From NCBI GenBank assembly GCA_948144175.1, contig CANXME010001298.1:496001-560000 (forward strand): 64,000 nucleotides of DNA, read 5' to 3'. This DNA is from Closterium sp. NIES-65. Its lineage: Eukaryota; Streptophyta; Zygnematophyceae; Desmidiales; Closteriaceae. Made by a program: the position numbers and the translations under genes. The notes below the pieces were generated by a model. It saw only the letters and a list, made by a program, of their open reading frames with translations. It was not told where the DNA came from and made no database searches. Of this stretch, positions 36,839 through 46,741 are shown piece by piece; the first letter of the stretch is position 1; each line of letters opens with the position of its first letter.

Positions 36839-37874
36839 ATGGCTACCCCCAGTGTTCTCGCTTGTGACGCTGAGGGTCGAGCCATTGACTTTGAGGTTTG
36901 GGTGGATGACCTGCAGCTTTTCCTACAGTGCGATAGGGCAGACGGTCTTTCCCTCTTTGACCTCACCTCTGGTGCTTCCCCTGCCCCTGCTCCCGATGCC
37001 GACGCCACTGTTCGCTCCCAGTGGGCCACTCGCGATGCTGCTGCACGTCTTGCTGTGCGTCGCCACCTGCCTACCACTGAGCGCGCGCACTTTAGCCAGT
37101 ACAAGAGTGCTCAGACCTTGTAGGACGCTGTCGTTGCACGCTACTCTTCCCTTGCCACTGCTGCACTGAGCCGTCTCATGCTTCCGTACCTCTTTCCTGA
37201 CCTTGCTGCCTTTCCCACAGTCGCTGACCTCATTACGCACCTCCGCACTAGTGACACTCGCTACCGCGCCGTGCTTCCTGCTGAGTTCAGCGCCAAGAAC
37301 CCCCCCCCCCATGTACATCACTCTCAATTATATAGTCACCCGCCTCCCTGACTCCCTTCGTGTAGTCAGGGACCACTTCCTCTCAGTCTGTCCCACCACT
37401 CTCACTAATGACCTCCTAGAGAAGGCCCTCCTAGCGGCGGAGAAGAGCATAGTCGCTGTAGGAGCCTCTCGTGGTGACCCTCGCACCCCCATCTTTGAGG
37501 GGTGTTCCCCTTCCCCCCTGTTGCCCTCTGTCGCCTCTGCTGCTGCGGCCGACCTCGTTGGTCTTGAGTCGGTCGGTGCGGCGTCTGCCCCTAGCGGGAG
37601 ACGCCGCTCTGGCAAGGGCAAGGGGGGCAAGGGCGCGGGTGGGGCTAGCGGGGGTGGTGGAGGTGGCGGTGGAGGCGGCGGGGGGAGTGGGGGTGGCGGT
37701 GGGGGTGGTGGCGGTGGTGGAGGTGGTGGTGGCAGCGGCGGAGGCGGAGGCGGCGGTGGCGGTAGCGGTGGGAGCGGAGGCGGCGGTGGCGGCGGAGGTG
37801 GAGGCGGCGGTGGTGGAGGAGGTGGAGCTGGTCGGGGTGGTTCTTCTCAGCGGAGCGGCTCCGCGAGTGGTCAG

Positions 37875-37909
<35 letters not shown>

Positions 37910-38760
37910 TGCTCGGGACATCCCCCCTCCTCAGCAGCTCCGTGAGTGGTACACGCAGCGTCAGCGTGGTGGGGGTTTTGGCCCGTGCACCTACGTCTTT
38001 CGCTCCGGCGACCGCGCGGGTGAGCGGTGTGGGGGTGCTCACCCCACCCAGCGCTGCTTTGGCCGCCTGACGGACGCTTGGCGTCAGCAGTTCCCGGAGG
38101 CTAGTGAGATTCCCCGCTGGGGAGAGCTGTCTAGGGCAGGCGTAGCTATCTTTGATCTTGACTTTGATGCTATCCTTGCTGCCATGTATGCTGTGACTAT
38201 TAGTGATGAGGGTGACTGTTACCGGTGTTTTCCGCACGACCCGGGCATTGGTACTGCTGCTCTAGGTACTGGTGAGGCTGCTGCTCTAGGTGCCAGTGCG
38301 TCCGCGCCCTCAGGTGCTGGTGAGTCTGCGCTCTCAGGTACCACGTCGGCTTCGCCCTCCCTCACCTTCACACTTGACTCAGGGGCTTCTCGCTCCTTCT
38401 TTCGAGACCGCACCACACTCACGCCGCTTGGTCGGCCAGTTGCAGTCTCTCTGGCAGACCCCTCTGGGGGTCCTGTCCTCTCTCACTTCTCCACTGTCCT
38501 CCCGTGTCCGACTGCCCCCTATGGCACCTTGTCTAGTCTTTACCTCCCCTCGTTCTCTACGAACTTGGTGAGTGGTGCTGACCTGCAGGATACGGGGGTT
38601 CACCAGTTCACTCCTGCGAGTCAGCGGGTGACCCACTGCACGGACGCTCGGACAGGCCGACACCTGGCCACGTTTACACGTCGGCCGGGGTCGAGCTGTA
38701 CACCCTGACCACTGCGTCTCCCCCAGTCACTGCGTCTGGTCAGGTAGCTGCGTCGGGTCA
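36839..38760 (+). pseudogene. Element G gag and protease
   Basis: Gag starts at 36839 (MATPSVLACDAEGR). A TAG at 37121-37123 replaces a Tyr codon, and a C-run one base longer than in H (about 37300-37310) shifts the frame. The Gly-rich domain (37,640-37,840) is followed by a poly-Gln run, PPQQLREWY, a C-X13-C-X3-H-X4-C motif (near 37,985-38,060) and the protease LDSGASRSFF near 38,380. One missing C near 38,695 ends this frame (GRRPGSSCTP), and the reading continues in the original one. Confidence 0.85.
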
Positions 38761-41283
38761 GGTGTTAGCTGCAGCGTCCAGGTCTGGTCCTGAGTCTGCC
38801 CCCTGCTCGTGTCGCCTCTTGTCTCACGAGACTCTCCTCTGGCACCACCGTCTTGGTCACCCCTCCCTGCCTCGTCTCCAAGGCATGGCTTCCCGTGTCC
38901 TTGTCTCTAGTCTTCCCTGGTCCCTCCCTCCCCTTCCTCCGGGGCCTGGTCCTTCCTATGTCCCCTGTGTCGAGGGGCGGCTCCGAGCTGCCCCTCACTC
39001 CTCTCAGTTTCCCCCGACAGAGGCCCCGCTGCAGACGCTTCACATGGACGTGTGGGGCCCGGCCCGCGTCCGTGGACAGGGTCACGAGCGCTACTTCCTA
39101 CTGGTGGTTGACGACTACTCACGTTACACCACACTCTTCCCCTTGCGTAGCAAGGGTGATGTCACTGAGGTGTTGATCGACTGGATCCGCGCAGCTCGTC
39201 TCCAGCTCCGGAGGAGCTTCGGCTCGGACTTTCTTGTTCTGCGTCTGCACTCTGACCGAGGCGGAGAGTTCTCCTCTGGCCTTCTGCGAGCCTACTGTCG
39301 TGCGCGAGGCATCCGCCAGACCTTTACGCATCCGTACTCTCCACAGCAAAATGGGATTGCTGAGCGCCGCATTGGCATGGTCATGGACGTCGCTCGTACG
39401 TCCATGATGCATGCGGCTGCCCCCCATTTTCTGTGGCCGTTTGCGGTTCGGTACGCGGCGCATCAGATCAACCTTCACCCCAGGGTCTCCAGGCCGGAGA
39501 CCTCCCCAGCCTTGCTGTGGACAGGGAAGGTCGGCGATGCGTCTGCGTTCCGTGTCTGGGGATCTCGGGCATTTGTCCGCGACTTGTCTGCGGACAAACT
39601 GTCCCCTCGTGCTGCTCCCTGTGTCCTCCTTGGCTTCCCCCCTGACGCCCCTGGGTGGCAGTTCTACCACCCCACCTCTCGTCGTGTTCTGTCCTCCCAG
39701 GACGTCACGTTCGACGAGTCAGTACCCTACTACCGCCTCTTCCCCTACCGCACTCCTTCCCTCCCCCCGCCACCGCACTTCCTTGTGCCAGGTCCCCCCC
39801 CGGTAGACCCCCTCCCCCCTCAGGGTCCTGCCCCTTCAGGTGTGTCCCAGGTAGATGCAGTCGAGCCGGTCGAGGTTGCTGGTGACTCTGGTACTGCTGC
39901 GGGTGCTGAGCCTGGGGGTGCTGACTCTGGGGGTGCTACGACTGGGGGTGCTGAGCCTGGGGGTGCTAAGCCTGGGGGTTCTACGACTGGGGGTGCTGAG
40001 CCTGGGGGTGCTACGACTGGGGGTGCTGAGCCTGGGGGTCCTTCGCCTGGGGGTGCTGCGTCTGGAGCTGCTGAGCCTGGGGGTGCTGAGTCTGGAGCTC
40101 CTGAGCCTGGGGGTGCGGAGCCCGAGGTCGCTGGCCCTGCTCGTGTGGCGTCTGGCGGTGCTGGGCCTGGTGGTTCTCTGGGTGCTTCGTCTCGGCGGGA
40201 GCCACTCTCTCCACAGGAGCTGCGCGAGTGGTTTGCCCGGCGCTGGAGGCGTACTACTGGAGCTGGTGCTTCTTCGGCTGCTGAGGGTGCTGGTGCCGCC
40301 GGTCTCGGAGGTACAAGTCCTGCGAGTGCTACTGGAGTCGGAGCTGCTGAGGGTGTTGGCACTGAGGCTACAGCTGTCAGTCCTGGCGGCGGTCCTGCTG
40401 CGGGTGCTGCTGGTGCTGCTGGAGGTGCTGGAGCTGGAGGTGTTGTTGACGCTGGTGCTGCCGCTGGGGGTGCTGGTGCTGTCCCTGCTGTGTCTGGAGT
40501 CGCCGCGCGGCCTCGGCCGTACTTTGTTCCGCTCCTTCAGCAGGTTCTTGGTTTTTCTCCTCCCTTGGAGTGTCCACCGCCTGTCCAGTTGCAGTCACAG
40601 TTACCGCCGGCCTCCCCACTGCCTTCTCCTTCTCCGTACACTGGTCCTACTGGAGGTCTTGCTGAGCGTCGTGAGCCTGCGCCTCGTCCTGCGTCGCCTG
40701 TTCGTGCTACTCGCACTAGTGGTCGCAGTTCGTGTCAGCGTCCTCCTCCTATCCCTGGCACGCACCGGATGTCTCTGCGTCCGTCCACTGCTCCTCTGCG
40801 TGCCCCTTTGCCCTCTCCTCCTGAGTCCTCTCTTCCTGCGCTTGCCGACCCTGAGTCGGACTCTCTTCGTGCTGCCACTCCTACTGTCACGCGTCTCCTT
40901 GCTACTGTCGTCACTGACCCCTCCTTTGAGTCCACTGCTGCGTCTGCTCTTGTTGCTGAGCTCGTCGACTTTGCTGCTCGCTGTCGTCTAGACTACGCTG
41001 CTAGTCTTGTTGCTGAGTCTGCGTCTGTCTGTCCTCCGTCCGTCGGGGGTGAGTGTGCTCTTGGCACGGACGCCCTTGAGGACAGGCAGGAGGAGTTCCA
41101 GTGTTTGGCTGCTGCTTCACCTCATCTCGCGTCCGTACTGCATACCCCTGAGGAAGACCCGGATGCACTAGACATCCCGACTCCGCGCTCTTACGCAGAG
41201 GCCGTAGAGGGTCCCTACTCCTCTCAGTGGCAGGCAGCTATGGATGCAGAGATGGCTTCCTGGAAGTCCACAGGCACCTACGT
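38761..41283 (+). pseudogene. Element G integrase, linker and start of RT
   Basis: One uninterrupted frame, over 830 codons. Integrase zinc motif LLWHHRLGHPSLPRL ... CVEG; catalytic Asp in HMDVWGPAR (near 39,045) and LHSDRGGEF (near 39,260); Glu in QQNGIAERRIG (near 39,365). The linker has 15-bp repeats of GGGGGTGCTGAGCCT (39,900-40,130) reading as EPGGA, and SPQELREWFARRW near 40,210. The integrase domain appears intact; the frame ends in the first RT motif because of the junction with element J. Confidence 0.87.
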
Positions 41284-41777
41284 TGAACGGTAACGTGGTG
41301 CGTGCGAGCTGGCTAGTGCTACGCTGGCAGTGAGGTTCGGGCTAGTCCCGAAGCGTAGGCCGACATAGCCGGGCCAGCAGTGCGAGGTTTGGTGAAACAG
41401 TGCGCGCGAAGTCGGCGAAGCCCCGTAAGCAGTAACGGGCAAACAACGGCTGCTGCTGTACGCGATGTTGCAGGATGCGCTAAGGAATGTCGAGATAATT
41501 CCTTACACTACCCCCCCCCCCCTCAAGAAGCCCCCTCCGCTACCCGAGTGCGTGTATATCGCGGAAACCCCGGCTCCTCAGGTACACTTGCAAGGCACGG
41601 TGGTTTTCGATGTTGGCCAGGGGCACCCAGCTATCCTCAGTTGGCATGCGGTCCTTCCAGCAAACGAGGAACTCGATCCCTCTGATTCCCGTGGGGTGTC
41701 GAATCTGATGGCTCAATTTTTTTTCGGGCTCGATGATCGGCTCCGATGCAGGGCGAGTCATGGATGGCGGGTGGTGA
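41284..41777 (-). mobile_element. Ty3/gypsy chromovirus fragment J
   Basis: Minus strand. The polypurine tract (41508-41525, complement CTACCCCCCCCCCC) abuts an LTR ending CCTTACA at 41507 that probably begins TGAACGG at 41284. Upstream in the sense direction is the end of pol, a chromodomain remnant (41540-41761: IEFLVCWKDRMPTEDSWVPLANIE). The fragment stops where the LTR of K begins. Only this 3' end of the element is present. Confidence 0.7.
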
Positions 41778-42967
41778 TGTCATAATATATTTGATATATG
41801 TTCTGTATAAGCGCATGTAGTTCTAGTTGTAGTCTAGTCCCATTATTGTCCTGTGTGCTGGTGCACCACTCCCTGCATGCTTCTCCTCTATTTGTACTTG
41901 TCATTCCATAGTTGATTCACTCCTTTAGCTTGAACTTCTACTTTGCCTAAGGCTAAACCCTAGCTCCTACTCCTAACTAAGCATCCTAAGCCTAAACCTA
42001 GTTTCCTAGTATCTTGACATGGAATAAGAGCTGTTACGCTCTTGGCCTGTGGGCCCCACGTGCTTCCGCTGCTTTCCTGTCTGTCGCGCGCCCCGTGGCG
42101 CGCGACGCTTTTTTCTTCCTGCCACGCGCTCGGGGCGCGTGGCGGTTTTCTGCCCGCCGTGCGCCCCGAGGCGCGTGGCGGCTTCCTGCCTTACGTACCA
42201 CCCCGGGGACCCGTGCGTCCCCCCCCGTCAACGATTGCGTCGCCCCCCGGGAGCCCGTCGCGTCGCCCCGCAACCCCCGCTGCCTCTTCGCGACGCCCCT
42301 GCGGGACCCGCGCGGCGTCGCCCCTGCTCGTCGCGGCGCCCCCTGGATGCCGCCCCTGCTCATCGCGGCGCACCAGGGGCGCCGCCCCTGCTCGTCGCGG
42401 CGCCCCCTGGGCGCTGTCCCTACACGTCGTGGCGCGCCCCCCCCTGGCCGCCGCCTCTGCCTCCCCTGCACCCGCGCCTGCTTTGCAACAGCGCGCGGGC
42501 CTGCCCTGCACCAGCGACGCCGCCCCTGGAGCAGCCGCCCCTGGAGCAGCCACCCCTGAAGCAGCCGCCCCTGGCCCCTCGAGCAGCCGCCACTGCAGCT
42601 GCCGCTCCTGGCCCCTGGAGCAGCCGCACCTGCAGGTGCCCCTGGCCCCTGGAGCAGCCGCCCCTGGCCACTGGAGCAGCCGCCACTGCAGGAGCCTCCC
42701 CTGGTCCCTGGAGCAGCCGCCCTTGGAGTAGCCGCCCCTCGAGCAGCCGCCCCTGGAGCAGCCGCCAGTGCAGCAGCAGCCCCTGGCCCCTGGAGCAGCC
42801 GCCCCTGCAGCAGCCGCCCCTGGCCCCTGGAGCAGCCGACCCTGCAGCTGCCCGCGACACCGCTCCTGGACCCTGTGCAGCCATGGGGGGAGAGTATGGG
42901 GGTGGCGGGTGTGGGGGTGATGAGTGTGGGTGCTACCCTTCCCCTCCTCCTCCTCCCTCTTTGTCTC
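41778..42967 (+). mobile_element. LTR and leader of copia-like element K
   Basis: A 242-bp LTR (41778-42019, TGTCATAATATA ... CTTGACA, with CTAAACCCTAGC inside) is followed by TGGAATAAGAGC, a degenerate initiator-tRNA-Met site. Next is a GC-rich leader of CCCCTGGAGCAGCCGCC-type repeats (42,520-42,840) and CTCGTCGCGGCGCCCC units (42,300-42,400). No gag is reached, since the gypsy LTR of element I starts at 42968. Long frames in the leader follow from composition. Confidence 0.6.
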
Positions 42968-43358
42968 TGTGAGGATCTAGGATCGAGCTCAGAAAAGAGA
43001 ATGTGAATTGAATGAATTGAATGATCACCTGGGTACAATACGAGGCTATATATAGGCTCGACACAAGGCCCCGTAACCAGGTGTTACGCGAAGGTTCCGC
43101 GGGCCGCGTAGCGTCCCGAACAGATCTTTACCGAATTCGGTAGAAGGCAATTCGGTGGCAGCCGAAAAGGCCAGAATTCGGTGCACGCAACCTAGCTCGG
43201 TGCTATAACTATAATAAAATATAGGAAAGCACCTAGCCTACGAAATCAAGCAATTCATGCATGCATATAATTATCCTATACTAGAAATAGCATAATAAAG
43301 TGAAGGCAAGCAAGCATAGCTGGCATAAGCCGTCGTACTCTCACACATCCCCCCCTCA
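42968..43358 (-). repeat. 3' LTR and polypurine tract of element I
   Basis: 378-bp LTR with TGTGAGGA ... CTCTCACA ends (plus strand). The minus strand carries TATATATAG near 43,055, a plausible promoter. The adjoining CATCCCCCCCTC (43346-43357) is the complement of the tract, overlapping the pol stop codon. Confidence 0.82.
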
Positions 43359-45719
43359 AAGCTCGGTGGCGTGAGATACACCCTGCTTGACAAGATAGTC
43401 CTTGAGAGCACGGCGTGCGTTGCCCATATCAGCTTCTGCAACCCAACTGTCCTCAGTGGGGTCGTATCCCTTCCAGCATATCAGGAACTCGAGGGTCTTG
43501 CCGCCGCGGCGCCGATGAGAGAGAACGCGCTCAATCTCGTACTCGGGTTCATCCTGCACAAGAACAGGTGGAGGTGGCGGTAGCTGCCGTCCCTGGAACT
43601 GTTGGTTGGGGTCCTTGTAGGGTTTCAGTAGCTGCACATGGAAAGCATTGTGAAGCTTCCAAGTAGTAGGTAAGCGCAAGCGGAATGTAACTGGTGTCAC
43701 CTGTGCCTCAACGAGAAAAGGACCACAGAAGCGAGGCCGGAGTTTGGATGGGAGGTGAGACAGGTTCAAGTTGCGCGTGTCAAGAAGCGCCTGATCTCCG
43801 ACTGCTACTGAGTGATCACGTCGCTGACGATCGGCATACTGCTTCTGGGAGGTCTGCATCGTGGTGAGTCGTCGCTGAGTCTTCTCCCATAGCTGCTGCA
43901 TGGTGGTGACGAAGTCATGTGCGGCTTGGACGTGTGACGGTGTGGTTGGCTGCTGTGGTGTGAGTGGTTCTCGTCCGTAACACAGGAAGAAAGGAGTTTT
44001 CCCTGTGGCCGCATGTGATGCGTTGTTGTAAGCGAACCCTAGGGTCGGTAACTGTGTGTCCCAGTGGCTGAGGTCGTCCTTGCAAGCTGTGCGCAGTAAC
44101 TGTTCAACCACTTGATTGAGTCGCTCTGTCTGTCCGTCAGTCTGGGGGTGGTATGCTGAAGACATTGCAAGCTTTGTCCCCAACAGTCCCATGAGCTCCT
44201 TCCAGAACTTACTGGTGAATTTTGGGTCTCTATCTGAGATGAGTGTAGCGGGGATGCCGTGGATGGTGATTATGCGGTCGAAGAAGAGGCGAGCAGTTGC
44301 TTCAGCTGTAGATGTGGCGTTGGTCGGTATGAAGTGACCCATTTTGGAGAACTTATCGATGACTACGAGGATGGAATCGTGCCCCCGTAAGGTCGAAGGA
44401 AGTCCTGTGATAAAGTCGAGGCTAACGTCCTGCCATGGCTGCTCCGGTACGGGTAGAGGCTGAAGTAACCCTGCTTTTTTCTGCTTGCTGCTCTTCATCC
44501 GCTGGCACGTGTCGCAAGAGGTGACGAACTGCTGCACGTCTGCTGCCATCCCGGGCCAGTAGTAATACTTCGCTATCCCTGCTAACGTCTTGTTGCCCCC
44601 GAAATGTCCCGCGTAAGGTACGTCGTGAAACTCCTCCAATAGGATCTGCCGTAGCGGGGCGTAATTCGGTACCCAAATCTTTCCTGAACCCTTCCTTACA
44701 CCTAAGTCTTTCTCCCACTGTAACAGCTTCTTGTTCTGTGCTGTAGCGATTTCTGCGTCCACGCAGTACCCATGTTGGAATAGACCCTTGAGCAGAGGGT
44801 TCATCCCGTCGAGCTGGATGCCTGCTACATGTCCGGGGCGGCTCAACGCGTCTGCCTTGTTGTGTAGCCCGGGCTTGTAGACGATGTCGTAGTGGAAGTG
44901 AGTTTCCAGGAAGTCCACCCACCGCACCTGTCGTCGTGAGAGCGTCGGCTGTGACTTCAGGTATTTGAGACTGCAGTGGTCAGTATAGACTGTAGTCTTG
45001 GCTCCCTCTAGGTAACACCTCCACGCCTTGAAGGCTATGACTATCGCTAAGGCTTCCTTGTCGTGAATGGGGTAGTTTAGTTCTGCTCCATGTAGCTTCT
45101 TACTGAGGCAGGCGATGGGCTGTAAACCGCGTCCGTGATCCTGCATTAGTACTGCTCCGACTGCTTGGTCACTAGCGTCTGCTTCCACCACGTAGTCCTT
45201 GTCTGGATCCGGCAAGATGAGTACTGGCGCTGTAGTCAGTGCTGTCTGTAGCTGCTCCATGGCTTGCTGATGAGGCGTAACCCATTTGTAGGGCGGTCAA
45301 TGGCGCTGCTATCTTAGCGTACTGCGGCACGAACCTGTTGTAGTAGTTGGCGAAGCCTAGGAACTGCTGCAACTCCTTCACGTTCTCCGCTACTTTCCAC
45401 TTTTTGACGGCTTCGATCTTCCGCGGGTCCACGTGTACGCCCTCGGCACTCACCATGTGCCCGAGAAACTGCACCTTCTTCAGGGCGAAGTCGCTCTTCG
45501 ACAGTTTCACGTAGAACTTGTTTTTCCGTAGGATCTCGAACACCTTCCGCAGATGCTCCACGTGCTCCTTCATGTTCTTGGAGTAGATGAGAATGTCGTC
45601 CAGGTACACCACCACGCACTCGTCCAGTAGGGGTCGTAAGATGTGATTCATCTCCACCTGAAACGTTGCTGGTGCGTTGCAGAGTCCGAACGGCATCACC
45701 AAGTATTCATAGGAGCCGT
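43356..45719 (-). pseudogene. Chromovirus pol: RT, RNase H, integrase, chromodomain
   Basis: The main frame (45260 to 43356, 634 codons) is free of stops. It has RNase H (VVEADASDQAVGAVL; YTDHCSLKYL), the integrase HHCC region ending CDTCQRMK (~250-256), Asp at about 282 (SLDFITGLPS) and 343 (ISDRDPKF), Glu at about 379 (TDGQTERLNQ), the GPY/F segment, and a C-terminal chromodomain at ~572-625 (LEFLICWKGYDPTEDSW). Upstream, RT (VMPFGLCNAPATF; VVVYLDDILIYSK near 45,610) runs to the H insertion. A short frame-changing deletion near 45,290 separates it from RNase H. Chromodomains direct integration to heterochromatin in this family. Confidence 0.9.
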
Positions 45720-45724
45720 ATCTG

Positions 45725-45867
45725 TGTCAGAACATATAGCTTGTGCTTATTGTGTAGGCTATAGTGGGGTAGCTCATAATGGGTACAACCCAATTAGGGT
45801 TAGTACTTGTACTCAGTTCATTCATAGTTCATTCATTCTCGTTTCTTCTCATGGTTTCAGAGCAGGT
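45725..45867 (+). repeat. 5' LTR of element H and primer binding site
   Basis: LTR 45725-45851 (TGTCAGAACATATAG ... GTTTCTTCTCA), with CAATTAGGGTTAG inside. It is followed by TGGTTTCAGAGCAGGT (45852-45867), one base off the canonical site. Confidence 0.92.
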
Positions 45868-45959
45868 TCCCTAGTGGGAACGCTACCTAGGGCCCACCAC
45901 GATTTTTTTTTCCTGCCCGGAGCGCGCCTTAGACTAGACCGAGTCGCGCGCGCCCCGTG

Positions 45960-46680
45960 TGCCCTCCCTACCGTCGCGCCGCCCTTTGTGGCCCCTTCCG
46001 CTGCCCGTCGACCCCACGCGCCGCCCTAGCGGCCCCTCCTTGCGCCACTCGTCGACCCCGCGCGCCGCCTTAGCGGCTCCCTGCGCCGCCCGTCGACCCC
46101 GCGCGCCGCCCTAGTGGCGCCTTACGCCACCCGTCGACCCCGCGCGCCGCCCTTGTGGCCTCGCCGCCCTTACCTACGGCCCCGCCGCCCTCACCTGCGG
46201 TCCCCGCCGCCCTCAACTGCGGCTTCGCCGCCCTTACCTACGGCCTCACCGCCCTAACCTGCGGTCCCCGCCGCCCTCAACTACGGCCTCGCCGCCCTTG
46301 CCTGCGGCCTCGCCGCCCTCACCTGCGGTCCCCGCCGCCCTCAACTGCGGCCTCGCCGCCCTTACCTGCGGCCCAACCGCCTTCCCTACAGCCCCGTCAC
46401 CTGCTGCAGCGCCGCCCGCCACCTGAGCCGCCCGGGCCGCCTCACCTCGCCGGGCAGCCGACCGGCGCGCCGCCCTGCAGCAGCACGGCCGAGCCGCCCA
46501 GCAGCTGAGCAGCCGAGCAGCCGAGCCGCCCAGCAACCGAGCAGCCGAGCCGCCCTGCACCCGAGCCGCCCAGCAGCCGAGCCGCCCTGCAGTCGAGCCG
46601 CCCAGCAGCCGAGCCGCCGTGCAGCCGAGCCGCCGAGCCGCCCTACCTCCGAGCCGCCCGAGCAGCCCCGTCTGGTGAGC
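45960..46680 (+). repeat. GC-rich leader of element H
   Basis: Units such as CGTCGACCCCGCGCGCCGCC (45,990-46,150), then CTGCGGTCCCCGCCGCCCTCAA-type repeats (46,170-46,380), then GAGCAGCCGAGCCGCC repeats (46,490-46,660). It occupies the same position as the leaders of C, D, E and G with a different sequence. Confidence 0.75.
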
Positions 46681-46741
46681 ACAGTGCCTCTTTTCTTGCA
46701 CTGCCCTTACCCTTCTGTTGCACTGCTAGTCTACTGTGGTC

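Larger units (their letters stand above)
35632..41283 (+). mobile_element. Copia element G, truncated in RT
   Basis: Plus-strand element with a 121-bp 5' LTR, a perfect initiator-tRNA-Met primer binding site, leader, gag, protease, integrase, linker and only the first codons of RT (...MDAEMASWKSTGTYV). The sequence breaks at 41283, where a gypsy-type LTR begins. The rest of RT, RNase H and the 3' LTR are absent from the window. Confidence 0.87.
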
